A stretch of DNA of 59,962 nt from Alphaproteobacteria bacterium. Its GTDB lineage: Bacteria; Pseudomonadota; Alphaproteobacteria; Puniceispirillales; UBA1172. Positions 50,029-59,672 of the stretch are shown piece by piece. The notes beneath the pieces were generated by a model. It made no database searches and was not told the origin of the DNA. It was given only the letters and a program-made list of their open reading frames with translations. Location of the stretch: positions 1 through 59,962 of the forward strand of contig JADHOM010000012.1 in the NCBI GenBank assembly GCA_016778985.1, read 5' to 3'. The position numbers were made by a program, and so were the translations under genes. Position 1 is the stretch's first letter. Each line of letters starts with the position of its first letter.

Positions 50029-51219
50029 TTATTCAGCCGCCATTGTGAGCGGTTTATTGAAGTGAGCGTAATGTTGGATTGCCGCACCAACACCGGCGCC
50101 CGGCTGGAACCGAATGCCAGCATCAAGCATGGCCATTTCAACACCGCCAAGAGCTTGCAGTACCATGGTTTCGTTTAGCCATCCTAGATGACCAATCCGA
50201 AACACCTTGCCAGCAACTTCACCTAGACCGCCGCCAAGCGAAACACCATAATTATGATAAGCCGCCTTGATCACGTCATTGGCATTAATGTCTTCAGGAA
50301 CAACTATGGCTGTAACCGTGTCGGAATACCATTTAGGCGCAACAGCACAATTTTTAAGACCCCATGCGTCTACCGCTGCCCGCACCCCATTAGCTAAATG
50401 ACGATGCCGTTCAAAGACATTTGTCAGGCCTTCGTCATTGAGCATATCAATCGATGCGCGCAAACCTCTCAATAAAGTAGCAGCAGGCGTGAAAGGGAAA
50501 TAGCCTTGTTCATTCATATTCAACATATCTTGGAAATCAAAATAACCATTTGGCAGGGTTGAGGTCGCGGCGGCATCTAAGGCTTTCTGGCTGACCCCGA
50601 CAAGGCTAAGCCCGGTTGGCATCATGAACCCTTTTTGTGAGCCTGACACAGCCACATCAACGCCCCATTCATCCATGCGAAAGTCTATGCTGCCGATTGA
50701 GCTAACACCATCAACAAACAGCATAGCCGGGTGGTCAAGTCGGTCAAGGATGTTGCGGACTTCTGCAACATTACTGGTCACACCAGTGGCGGTTTCGTTA
50801 TGGCACACCAGCACGGCTTTAATCTCATGGTTTTTATCATTTTCAAGAATGGTCTGATATTCACTGATCGGGACACCAGTACCCCACGCAGAATCGCAAT
50901 TTACAACATCAAGCTTAAAGCGCCGGCACATCGCAACCCAAAGCGATGAAAACTGGCCGAAACTAGCGCCTAGCACCTTATCGCCAGACGATAGCGTGTT
51001 GGTGATTGCAGCTTCCCAGCCGCCTGTACCTGAGCCAGCAAAGATAAATACATGGCCAGTCTGGGTCTGAAAAATTGTTTTGATATCACGGAAAAGCGGT
51101 AACGTGAAATCTGGAAAGTCTGGCGCACGATGGTCCTCAAGCGGCACTTCCATAGCTCGACGAACCTCAAATGGCATATTTGTTGGGCCAGGTACAGCCA
51201 ATGTTCTAAATCCAATCAT
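50029..51219 (-). CDS. Serine/aspartate-glyoxylate-type class V aminotransferase
   Basis: 396 residues from ATG 51219, with GGAG before it. PGPTNMPFEVRRAM near the N-terminus, FIFAGSGTGGWEAAITNTLS, HNETATGVTSNV, FVDGVSSIGSIDFRMDEWGV (Asp for PLP) and SGSQKGFMMPTGLSLVGV with the PLP Lys: typical of serine-glyoxylate aminotransferases and of aspartate-glyoxylate aminotransferase. It converts glyoxylate to glycine with an amino donor. The divergent regulator at 51361 and shared inverted repeat suggest regulation by C2 or short acyl metabolism. Confidence 0.88.
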   Translation of the reverse strand: MIGFRTLAVPGPTNMPFEVRRAMEVPLEDHRAPDFPDFTLPLFRDIKTIFQTQTGHVFIFAGSGTGGWEAAITNTLSSGDKVLGASFGQFSSLWVAMCRRFKLDVVNCDSAWGTGVPISEYQTILENDKNHEIKAVLVCHNETATGVTSNVAEVRNILDRLDHPAMLFVDGVSSIGSIDFRMDEWGVDVAVSGSQKGFMMPTGLSLVGVSQKALDAAATSTLPNGYFDFQDMLNMNEQGYFPFTPAATLLRGLRASIDMLNDEGLTNVFERHRHLANGVRAAVDAWGLKNCAVAPKWYSDTVTAIVVPEDINANDVIKAAYHNYGVSLGGGLGEVAGKVFRIGHLGWLNETMVLQALGGVEMAMLDAGIRFQPGAGVGAAIQHYAHFNKPLTMAAE

Positions 51220-51269
51220 GTCTCTCTCCATATCTCTCAGGAACAATATCGTTCAAACTTTGAAAAAAT

Positions 51270-51291
51270 CACTAAAATAAGTGTTTTAGTG
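51270..51291. promoter_or_regulatory. 22-bp inverted repeat in the aminotransferase/ScfR promoter
   Basis: CACTAAAA (51270-51277) and TTTTAGTG (51284-51291) form a perfect inverted repeat with a 6-base spacer, 51-72 bases from the aminotransferase ATG at 51219 and 70-91 bases from the divergent regulator start. A second pair, ATTAACA (51303-51309) and TGTTAAT (51321-51327), follows. Likely operators. Confidence 0.55.
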
Positions 51292-51360
51292 TGTGTTGTT
51301 TTATTAACAAACGTAATATATGTTAATTTTGTTAATTTTAATCATGATTAGGATGTATTT

Positions 51361-52767
51361 GTGCAAAAGACATTTATTGGGACACAATTGCGTCAATTGC
51401 GCCGCGACGCTGGCCAAACGCAGGCTGAAATGGCAGGCGTCTTGGGCATAAGTGCCGCTTATGTTAATCTCCTGGAAAAGAATCAGCGCAGTCTGTCGGT
51501 GCCGGTATTAATGGCGCTTGCCGATCATTACAATGTTGATTGGCGCGATGTTGTTATGGACAAAAGTGCAAATATCTTGGCGGATTTGAGAAATGCGATA
51601 CAGGACCCGCTATTTGCTGGTAATCAACCAGATATCCAAGAATTGCGAGCGGCGATTGATTATGCGCCAGCGCTTGTGCAGAACTTCATTAAACTTCATC
51701 AGAGTCATCGCACGGCTATGGATAATCTCATGCGGTTTGGTAGTGAGCGTATGCCGCAGGAATTACTAACATCTTCTGCTGAAAGCGTTGTCCATGATTT
51801 TTTTCGAAATAATTTTAACTATTTTGAGGTGTTGGAACAGGCCGCAGCTGCCTTGAATGAGCAATGGCAGTGTCCGCCGCATGATGTTCATAATATGCTC
51901 AAACACCGCCTTTTTGATCGCCATGCGATTGATGTTATTACAAAGCCCGTTGAGCAAATGAATGACTCATTGCGAATATATGACGCGGACAGCCGCATCA
52001 TCCAGCTGTCAGAAGCATTAGATTTTCAAAATCGGACATTTCAGCTAGCGCATGTTCTGTGTTTTGTCGAATTATCAGACATTTTGCATAAGGTTACGGC
52101 AACTAGTAAAATTGAATCCGAAAGGGCGATTGCCAGATGCCATGTTGAGCTTGCCAACTATTTTGCAGCGGCGGTTTTAATGCCCTATGATGCGTTTCAT
52201 GCAATGGCAGAACAAAGCAGTTATGACATTGATCGCATGGCATCGGCCTTTGCGGTATCGTTTGAGCAGGTCTGTCATCGCCTAACAACTTTACAACGCG
52301 AAAACAGGCGTGGAGTGCCGTTTTTCTTTCTGCGCATTGATAAAGCTGGCAATGTGACTAAACGGTTTAACGCAACCAGCTTTAACATTGCTGAATATGG
52401 GGGGTCTTGCCCTGTCTGGAATCTGCATACGGCGTTTCGCACACCTGGGGTGATTTTGCCGCAATATGTCGAGCTTCCAGATGGTGAGAAGTTTTTCACC
52501 CTTGCACGAACAACAGAGCGCCCGGCCTATTCCATGCAAACCCAAGATCGCAGGCTGGCCATTGCCCTTGGCTGTGAGATTAAGCATGCGCATAAACTGG
52601 TCTATACATCGACCTTCCAAAAGCCCGTTGATGAAGCATTCAGCAAGATTGGTATTAATTGCCACTTATGCTTACGGCGGAATTGTTCTCAGCGGGCGCA
52701 TGATCCGCTGTTCGGTGAGTTAACAACAGATACCAGCCGGCGGGGCGAAACCCGCTATGAAAGTTAA
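51361..52767 (+). CDS. ScfR-like XRE regulator with IrrE/ImmA-type and DUF2083 domains
   Basis: 468 residues, GTG start. The N-terminal XRE helix-turn-helix is TQLRQLRRDAGQTQAEMAGV, LGISAAYVNLLEKNQRSLSV (8-47). The middle domain has RTFQLAHVLCFVEL and CHVELANYFAAAVLMPYDAF, as in IrrE/ImmA-like proteins, but no HExxH, so not a protease. The C-terminal DUF2083 holds CEIKHAHKLVY and the Cys-rich CHLCLRRNCSQRAHDP. This architecture is that of short-chain acyl-CoA responsive regulators (ScfR, PccR, RamB). Divergent from the glyoxylate aminotransferase. Confidence 0.88.
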   Translation: MQKTFIGTQLRQLRRDAGQTQAEMAGVLGISAAYVNLLEKNQRSLSVPVLMALADHYNVDWRDVVMDKSANILADLRNAIQDPLFAGNQPDIQELRAAIDYAPALVQNFIKLHQSHRTAMDNLMRFGSERMPQELLTSSAESVVHDFFRNNFNYFEVLEQAAAALNEQWQCPPHDVHNMLKHRLFDRHAIDVITKPVEQMNDSLRIYDADSRIIQLSEALDFQNRTFQLAHVLCFVELSDILHKVTATSKIESERAIARCHVELANYFAAAVLMPYDAFHAMAEQSSYDIDRMASAFAVSFEQVCHRLTTLQRENRRGVPFFFLRIDKAGNVTKRFNATSFNIAEYGGSCPVWNLHTAFRTPGVILPQYVELPDGEKFFTLARTTERPAYSMQTQDRRLAIALGCEIKHAHKLVYTSTFQKPVDEAFSKIGINCHLCLRRNCSQRAHDPLFGELTTDTSRRGETRYES

Positions 52768-52942
52768 GACTTTATTGCGGTTGCCCTGCTTTGGTCATGG
52801 CAAGAAAGGGCATCGGCTGAACCAATATAGCCTGTGCTTATGATAATATGGACACATGATGGTGATCATCTATTGACGCCAGATGAACTATATTCTACGT
52901 TTCAGAGGTGATGTAGCTTAATACTTTCGCATGAGGTTCAGC

Positions 52943-53950
52943 ATGGATACGTCTTCCTCACCAAAATCCAATGCCCCCAAGAAAAGTGCGGCGAGTGCTA
53001 AGTCAGAATGGAATTATCATCCGCCGATTCCAATAGATAATAATCCGCTATTTTCATGGCCGATCCGTTGGCGAGATACGCTGACCTACTATCGTGATAG
53101 CTGGCTGGTGCTATCAGAGGGAACTATTTTTGTGCTTCTGGCTATGCTGTCTTGGCACTTGCTCAGCCCCGATATGGAAACAGCTATAAACCTGCATTGG
53201 TCATGGGTGGGCGGCATATGGCTGCGCAATTTTCTGGTTTTGTTGGTGGTTGCTGGCGTCCTGCACTACTATTTCTTTGCCCGTAAAAAACAGGGCACGG
53301 ATTTGAAATATGTCTCATCCTTTACGTCCAAAGGTAGCCGATTTCTGTTTAACAATCAGCTCTTGGATAATATGTTTTACGCGTTGGTCAGTGGCGTTCT
53401 GATCTGGTCATGTTTTGAGGTGCTGATGCTCTGGGCTATGGCCAATGGCTATGTTCAAGTGATCACATTTCAAGATCATCCCATATGGTCTATTGTGGCT
53501 CTGCCGTTGATTTATATCTGGATTGCGTTTCATTTTTATTGTGTGCATCGGTTGCTGCACCTCAAGTTTCTCTATGACAGGGTGCATGCGTTGCACCACA
53601 GGAATATTGCAACTGGGCCGTTTTCTGGCGTCTCTATGCATCCGGTGGAGCATCTGTTTTATTTTTCATCGGTACTGATCCATCTGATTGTACCGACACA
53701 TCCCGTGCATATTATCTTTCATCTCTATTCGCTCTCCTTGGGGGCGGTGTTTGGGCATACTGGATTTGATGCGCTCTTGGTCAAGAATAAAAAACGCTTG
53801 GCGATTGGGCATTTCCATCATCAGCTTCATCATCGCTATTTTGATTGCAATTATGGGTCGGTGGATATGCCGTGGGATAAATGGTTTGGCACATTTCATG
53901 ATGGCAGTCCAAACGCCATGAGCCAGATCAGGGCGTCGCGGAAACTCTAG
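52943..53950 (+). CDS. Sterol desaturase/fatty acid hydroxylase family protein
   Basis: About 335 residues from ATG 52943; GAGG at the usual distance favours it over the ATG at 52931. Several TM helices and the three histidine boxes: HFYCVHRLLH, HALHH and HFHHQLHHRYFDCNYG, followed by MPWDKWFGTFHDG. These bind a di-iron centre for O2-dependent C-H hydroxylation or desaturation of lipids. It stands 46 bases before a carboxyltransferase-like gene in the same orientation. A relic of a homologue lies at 44737-44871. Confidence 0.9.
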   Translation: MDTSSSPKSNAPKKSAASAKSEWNYHPPIPIDNNPLFSWPIRWRDTLTYYRDSWLVLSEGTIFVLLAMLSWHLLSPDMETAINLHWSWVGGIWLRNFLVLLVVAGVLHYYFFARKKQGTDLKYVSSFTSKGSRFLFNNQLLDNMFYALVSGVLIWSCFEVLMLWAMANGYVQVITFQDHPIWSIVALPLIYIWIAFHFYCVHRLLHLKFLYDRVHALHHRNIATGPFSGVSMHPVEHLFYFSSVLIHLIVPTHPVHIIFHLYSLSLGAVFGHTGFDALLVKNKKRLAIGHFHHQLHHRYFDCNYGSVDMPWDKWFGTFHDGSPNAMSQIRASRKL

Positions 53951-53996
53951 CAGATCACTTTGACACCACTAAGCCTAGTAGGTTAAACACTAATTC

Positions 53997-55901
53997 ATGA
54001 CAAAAATAAAATTTCAGGACGTGTTGCGCGATGCCGTTCAATCCCTATTCGGAACAAACCCGTCCGCTCAAGAAATCATCGATTCTTATCCAACTGCGCA
54101 TTTGATCGGCACAGATACCATTCAAACAGGCGGTGGCACATTCTTTGATATTTTTGCCAAGAAAGGTCGTGACGAATGGGCCGAAATTGAAAAATTGGTT
54201 TCGCATTTTAAGACCCTTGGGGTCAGGCAGTCGGCTCTAATCCGCGGCGATTTCCTCTTTGGCTATAAGCCTCAACCCTATGACGTGATAAGGGCTTTGG
54301 TCTTTGAATATGCCACTATGGGAATGAATGTCTTACAGAACTTCCACGGGTTGAATGACGCGCGTTGTCTGGCTGGTGTTGCAGAGGCTGTGGCGGAAGC
54401 GCAGGCCGCCGGATATGATATTATTGCGCAGGGAACGATCTGTATTGAAGATAATCCTAATGTCACTGTTGCTAGATGTCTGACATTCGCTGATGAACTG
54501 GTGGCGCTTGGCCATAGCGGGTTTTACTTAAAATCAGCGAGCGGCCGGCTAAGTCCGTATTTTGTTTATGAACTCGTATCAGCCCTCTATCGACGCTTTC
54601 CTGATCAGGATGTAACCATTCACGCCCATTCCACTTATGGCGAAGCGCCTGCCTGCTATATGGCCGCTACCTTGGCCGCTATTGAGCAGAATAAGACCAT
54701 CACAATGGATGTTCAGCACCCTGCGCTTGCCGGATCAACAGCACAACCAAGTATGAACAAGATGGTGGACCTTATCAGAAACTATCCAGATGAACGGATT
54801 GCAAGCGAATCGCCGCAGTTGGATATTGATGCCATTAAGGCCAGCATGTTCTCTCTTTATGGGCTGCGCTTCCGTTATCGTGAGTTCGAGTCAAGGTATA
54901 ATGCAGACCTCGTCAAATCAATGAATGCAGCGCGCACACCCGGTGGGGCATCGGCGACGCTAAAATCAATACCAGGCCTTGTCGATACGCTTGGACGCCT
55001 CCTCGGCAAGGGCGGCAGTCACGCTGATTGGGACCACATCCAAATAGCGATCTACCAGATGCAAAATCAGATTCTGGATGACCTAGGACAACCAACCCAA
55101 GTGACGCCTTATGCAGCGAATACCACTGGCCAGGCCGCTCTGTCGTTATGGCATCAATTGGAAGGGCGTGACAAATACCACACGCTTTATCCCGGCATTG
55201 TTGATTACCTCGCCGGACGTCACGGCCATGTGCCACGCAGTGCCAGCCGAATACTTGTGGCCAAGGCGCTAAAGCAGCTTGGGCTAGCGGCTCCGGAAAA
55301 CTATGTGATGGCAAAAGACCGGCCAGATGGTCTCCCATCTGCTAAAGAGAAGCTGATCAAAGCTGGTTTGGCGCAGCCAACCATGCGCCAGATAATTTCT
55401 GCTGCCATGCTTATCGATACGGGGCCGTTCAAAACTATTGATCATATCGTGGCCTGTGATAAGGGGCAAAACGTGCCGTCGCCGCCGCCTGAACAGCCGT
55501 TCTATTCGTTGCCACCGCAACCGGTGCTACGCGCTGATGGTAATGGTTATAACCGTGATGTGCGAGACGCGGTTAATATCATTGGAGGGTATTCAAAGCT
55601 TCAGGAAATTGCCGAACGGGTTCTTCATACCAAACAGTTGGTTGACCGCCGCTATATCTTCCCGGCAGGCGAGGAAGACCTCGAACAGAAATGGCTGAAT
55701 GCCAATATTGAGCGACTGAAGCTGATCCTTGACGATATTCCGGTGAAGCTGGCAGCAGCAAATTTTTCGGACGGGCAGAAGATGGTGATGCTGGATCGCA
55801 ATAACCCCAACAGCATTCATCTCTCCATCAAGGATGCGGTCGACCATAAAGGCGCAGGGCTATACGATTTCATGATTTATATCATGAGCGATCGCATCTG
55901 A
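53997..55901 (+). CDS. Pyruvate carboxylase/oxaloacetate decarboxylase-type carboxyltransferase-like protein without biotin domain
   Basis: 634 residues. The N-terminal TIM barrel resembles biotin-dependent carboxyltransferases: VLRDAVQSLFG (family LRDA.QS), TGGGTFFDIF, FHGLNDAR, GFYLKSASG (position of the carbamylated Lys) and TIHAHSTYGEAP (family HxHDT.G). The C-terminal conserved carboxylase-like domain follows (GLAAPENYVMAKDRPDG, VDYLAGRHGHVP). No biotinyl AMKM site and no biotin carboxylase are nearby, and HAHST differs from the classical HTHDT. Possibly a carboxyltransferase subunit with a separate partner, or a repurposed HMGL-like lyase. Downstream of the sterol-desaturase gene. Confidence 0.75.
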   Translation: MTKIKFQDVLRDAVQSLFGTNPSAQEIIDSYPTAHLIGTDTIQTGGGTFFDIFAKKGRDEWAEIEKLVSHFKTLGVRQSALIRGDFLFGYKPQPYDVIRALVFEYATMGMNVLQNFHGLNDARCLAGVAEAVAEAQAAGYDIIAQGTICIEDNPNVTVARCLTFADELVALGHSGFYLKSASGRLSPYFVYELVSALYRRFPDQDVTIHAHSTYGEAPACYMAATLAAIEQNKTITMDVQHPALAGSTAQPSMNKMVDLIRNYPDERIASESPQLDIDAIKASMFSLYGLRFRYREFESRYNADLVKSMNAARTPGGASATLKSIPGLVDTLGRLLGKGGSHADWDHIQIAIYQMQNQILDDLGQPTQVTPYAANTTGQAALSLWHQLEGRDKYHTLYPGIVDYLAGRHGHVPRSASRILVAKALKQLGLAAPENYVMAKDRPDGLPSAKEKLIKAGLAQPTMRQIISAAMLIDTGPFKTIDHIVACDKGQNVPSPPPEQPFYSLPPQPVLRADGNGYNRDVRDAVNIIGGYSKLQEIAERVLHTKQLVDRRYIFPAGEEDLEQKWLNANIERLKLILDDIPVKLAAANFSDGQKMVMLDRNNPNSIHLSIKDAVDHKGAGLYDFMIYIMSDRI

Positions 55902-55995
55902 CCTCTATAGGCGATAAATTATAGGCTATAAAACTTTGAGCAGATTGACAACATCCAGGAAAGTTCAGGCTCACCTAGGATCTTGGTTCTTGAAC

Positions 55996-57348
55996 CTAGA
56001 TTGAATATTCCAAATTAACTGGGTCTAATTGTGGCCGACCAAGGATGAAATCTGCCGCTCTTGCCGCCATCATCTGAACTGGTGCGTTCAAGTTTGCACT
56101 GACGACTTTAGGCATGGCGGCCGCATCAACAACCCTTAAACCCTCAATTCCGTGTACTCTAAAAGCACTGTCAGTTACCGCGTTGTCGTCATATCCCATG
56201 CGGCAGGTGCAACTGGGATGATATGCCGTTTCAATATTAGCCCGTAACATTCCTTCAATATCCGTAACCGACTGGTATAGATCCCCCGGCTTCATTTCGG
56301 CTCCTCTAAACTCATCAAAGGCTTGTTGCGAAACGAGGTCTCTAGCCATAGATACCGCTTCCACCATTTCTTTTAGGTCATAGGGGTCATGCATATATCT
56401 GAAATTGATCATTGGGCTGGCTTGAGGATCAGATGGGTTTAACCGAATTTCACCAGTGCTTTTTGGTCGCATCTGATCAACATTGAGGGAAAACGCTTGC
56501 TCTACTTTAATCTTTCCATTCGACATGGTGAACCCAAGGGGGCCAAAGTGATATTGAAGGTTAGGATGGCTAACATTATCATTGCTTCGTATAAGGCCAC
56601 CAGCCTCCCAAATGTTTGATCCTGCCATACCGCCGCCTGTTAGCATCCAGTTGATACCGGCCTTTAATTTATTGAAGGGGTTGTTGATCGAATGAAAAGG
56701 AAGTCGCTTTTTTGAGGCAAATTGCAATCTGATCTTGGCATGATCCTGCAAATTCTGACCCACACCGGGCAGATGCATCCGGGGCGTGATGTTACATTCT
56801 TTTAGATGTTGTTCTGGCCCAATGCCAGATAGCATAAGCAGGTTTGGTGAATTGATCGCTCCTCCACATAAGATCACTTCTCGCTCTGCAATGGCCGTAA
56901 TTCGCTCCCCACGATGGGTAAACACCACCCCTTGGGCTTTATTACCATTAAGGACAACCTGCTGCGTTTCGGCAAAAGGTAAAAGGGTAAGATTTGCTCG
57001 CGCAAGGGCCGGTTTTAGATGCGCTGTGGCGGCGCTGCATCTTTTGCCATTCATGACCGTGCAATCAAGCCGAGCTAGGCCTTCAGGATTAGCACCATTA
57101 AGATCATCAGATCGCCCCTGCCCGGATTCCAATCCTGCGGCAAGAAAAGCATCATAAAGCGGATCAGGATAATTTGCCTGTTTCACCCCAAGTCTGCCAG
57201 TTTTGCCCCGCCATTCGGTAGAATTACCCTGATACCGCTCACCTGCTATGAAATAAGGCAGACAATTATTGAAGCCCCATTCTGGCAAGTTGAACTCCTC
57301 GGCCCACCCATCATAGTCAAGGCGATGACCACCACAATAATAGACCAT
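55996..57348 (-). pseudogene. GMC oxidoreductase missing its FAD-binding N-terminus
   Basis: 450 residues beginning MVYYCGGHRLDYDGWAEEFN, which corresponds to about residue 85 of normal GMC enzymes (INAMVY.RGHR.DYD.W). The GxGxxG motif and GGSS segment that should precede it are absent; TAG stands two codons upstream and no homologous sequence continues in any frame. Downstream parts are intact: ILCGGAINSPNLLMLSGIGP, LPGVGQNLQDHAKI, YHPSCTCRMG (His) and VVSANLNAPVQMMAARAADF. Without FAD binding it cannot be a working alcohol/choline-type dehydrogenase. The break near 57355 marks a junction with the AT-rich DNA to the right. Confidence 0.75.
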
Positions 57349-57566
57349 AGCTGACTAGGGATATGTTTTGACTTCTTAAGAGCTAGACCGTCTGAGTTGT
57401 ATTAGAATTCGTTAACTACGCTATCTAGTATGATATTTGCTTTATCTTTGTTTTGGGTCACAATAGCTTTGACAAATAACTAATTCATGAGAGAAACTTA
57501 ATTATTGACTATAAGACAGTGATTAATGTTTTTAGATAAATAGCTAATGATACTTAAAAAGGCGTA
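57349..57566. other. AT-rich junction region with direct-repeat copy
   Basis: Sequence between the truncated GMC gene and the TPR gene. No gene is recognisable. Holds the first copy (57454-57472) of the 19-bp direct repeat and the presumed promoter of the TPR-sulfotransferase gene. Confidence 0.5.
57454..57472. repeat. 19-bp direct repeat, copy 1
   Basis: TGGGTCACAATAGCTTTGA, 95 bases before the TPR-sulfotransferase start; identical copy at 59944-59962 in the same orientation. Confidence 0.75.
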
Positions 57567-59672
57567 ATGGCAATATCAATTGAAAATGCATTGCATCGGG
57601 GTGTAGCTGCTCATAAAGCAGGGAAATTGAAAGAGGCTGAGCGTCATTATCGTGCTATCTTAAAATCTCAGCCATTGCATCCAGATGCAAACCACAATCT
57701 AGGGCTGATAGCAGTTGCTTTTAATAAAGTTGATGCGGCAATACCATTATTTAAAAATGCTATTGAAGCCAATTCAAAGATAGAACAGTATTGGATTAGT
57801 TATATTAATGCCCTTGTTAAACTCAAAAAGCTAAATGCTGCTAAACAAGCAATTAAGACTGCTAAAAAGAATGGGGTTAATGCTAAGAAATTAGATGCTT
57901 TGCTGTTAAATTCAGAAGTAAATACTGACATCAAAATTCCATCTCAAGCCCAATTAAATCGTCTTTTAGAATGCTATCAGAAGGGTCATTTTGATGAGGC
58001 AGAAAAGTTAGCGCTATCAATAACGCAAGAGTTCCCAAAACATCCATTTAGCTGGAAGGTATTAGGTGCCATTCTCAAACAGACTGGACGTGTGTTAGAG
58101 TCATTAACTCCCAGTCAGAAAGCTGTAGAGCTGTCACCTCAAGATGCTGAAATTCATAATAACTTAGCTACTACGCTCAATGAACTAAAGCAGTTAGAGA
58201 AGGCTGAAGCAAGCTTCAGGCAAGCAATAGCATTGAAGCCAAACTATGTAGAAGCTCATAACAACCTTGGGGGTACACTTCTGGAACTGGAAGAACTAGA
58301 TAAAGCGGAAGGACACTTCAGAAAAGCGATTAATTTGAGGCCTGACTATGCTGAAGCACATAACAGCTTGGGTTTAACCCTTAAAGAATTGGGTAGATTA
58401 GGAGAAGCTGAAGCAAGCTATAGAAAAGCAATTTCTTTGAAGCCTGACTTTGCAAAGGCATACAACAACTTGGGTGTCATACTTGCAGAACTGGGAAGAT
58501 TGGACGAGGCGGAGGTAAGTTATAAAAAAGCAATTTCTTTGAAGCCTGACTTTGCAGAAATATATAGTAATTTAGGTGTAAGCCTCAAAGAGCAGGGAAG
58601 GCTAAATGAGGCCAGAGAAAATTACAACCAAACTTTAATGCTCAAACCAGATTATGCTGTAGCCCATAGACATCTTTCTTTACTGAAAACATATGACGCA
58701 TATGATGAGCAATTTCTCAAAATGCAGGAATTATATGATGATAAAGATATGTCAGAAGAAGAGCTTTGCCATATTAATTTTGGGTTAGCAAAGGCTTACG
58801 AAGATTTGGGTGAATATGAAAAAGCTTTTGCACATTACATTGCAGGTAATGCACTCCGTAAAAAGCTCTTAAACTATGATATCAGTCAAGATGAAGAGTT
58901 ATTCAAACAAATTAAAACTACCTATCCACAAATAGCGCACACCTCTTTAGAACTGGATATATCATCACAGAAAATCACACCAATTTTCATTGTTGGTATG
59001 CCACGTTCTGGGACAACTTTGGTTGAACAAATCATTTCTTCTCATTCAGAAGTCACAGGCGCAGGGGAGTTACCCTTTGCCACTCAATTTGGGGCACCTA
59101 TTGTAAGGGGTTTTTCTGAAGCAAATGATGCGTCTATACTCCAATTCCGAAATAAATATCTAGAGAAACTGAAAAGTGTATCTGCAGGAAATCTAATTGT
59201 TACAGACAAGATGCCACAAAACTTCCGTTTCATAGGACTGCTTAGTGCAGCTTTTCCTGAAGCCAAAATAATTCATATCAAAAGAAACCCTGCTGCTGTT
59301 TGTTGGGCCAATTTTAAGCAGTATTTTACATCAAAGGGTATTAGCTACAGCAATGACATTTATGACATTCTTAGGTATCATGAATTATATCAGAATCTTA
59401 TGACATTTTGGGAAATCAAGCTAAGCAACAGAATATATACCCTTGATTACGAGCAGCTAACTGTCAATCCGGAAAAGGAAACGCGCCAGCTCATTAAGTC
59501 TCTTGATTTGGAATGGGATGAAAAATGTCTATCACCTCAAAATAATTCGAGAATTATAAAAACAGCATCCAGCCTTCAGGTTAGAAAAAAGATATACCGG
59601 GGCAGCTCCGAGCAATGGAAAAAATATCAACAATATTTAAATGGGGCGTTTGATAGTTTATTGCATCAGTAA
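57567..59672 (+). CDS. TPR-repeat sulfotransferase
   Basis: 701 residues. The N-terminal two-thirds are tetratricopeptide repeats: a divergent set from about 8-120 and a near-regular set from about 175-360 with 34-residue units ending in patterns such as KAISLKPDFAKAYNNLGVIL. The C-terminal domain is a sulfotransferase: 5'-PSB loop PIFIVGMPRSGTTLVEQIIS, then TDKMPQNFRFIGL, the 3'-PB segment KIIHIKRNPAAVCWANFKQY and DYEQLTVNPEKETRQL. It probably transfers sulfate from PAPS to a glycan or protein recruited by the TPR arm; tyrosylprotein or capsular/heparan-type substrates are known for the fold. Composition is AT-rich, unlike the core genes to its left, suggesting transfer. Confidence 0.9.
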   Translation: MAISIENALHRGVAAHKAGKLKEAERHYRAILKSQPLHPDANHNLGLIAVAFNKVDAAIPLFKNAIEANSKIEQYWISYINALVKLKKLNAAKQAIKTAKKNGVNAKKLDALLLNSEVNTDIKIPSQAQLNRLLECYQKGHFDEAEKLALSITQEFPKHPFSWKVLGAILKQTGRVLESLTPSQKAVELSPQDAEIHNNLATTLNELKQLEKAEASFRQAIALKPNYVEAHNNLGGTLLELEELDKAEGHFRKAINLRPDYAEAHNSLGLTLKELGRLGEAEASYRKAISLKPDFAKAYNNLGVILAELGRLDEAEVSYKKAISLKPDFAEIYSNLGVSLKEQGRLNEARENYNQTLMLKPDYAVAHRHLSLLKTYDAYDEQFLKMQELYDDKDMSEEELCHINFGLAKAYEDLGEYEKAFAHYIAGNALRKKLLNYDISQDEELFKQIKTTYPQIAHTSLELDISSQKITPIFIVGMPRSGTTLVEQIISSHSEVTGAGELPFATQFGAPIVRGFSEANDASILQFRNKYLEKLKSVSAGNLIVTDKMPQNFRFIGLLSAAFPEAKIIHIKRNPAAVCWANFKQYFTSKGISYSNDIYDILRYHELYQNLMTFWEIKLSNRIYTLDYEQLTVNPEKETRQLIKSLDLEWDEKCLSPQNNSRIIKTASSLQVRKKIYRGSSEQWKKYQQYLNGAFDSLLHQ

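Noticed and set aside
51361-52767. ImmA/IrrE protease or toxin-antitoxin role for the XRE protein
   Set aside because: The HExxH zinc motif is absent and the Cys-rich C-terminal domain matches ScfR/RamB-type metabolic regulators.
13963-56006. Shared 16-mer TGAACCTAGATTGAAT at 13963-13978 and 55991-56006
   Set aside because: A single 16-base match between two places in 60 kb is near chance expectation, and the flanks do not match.
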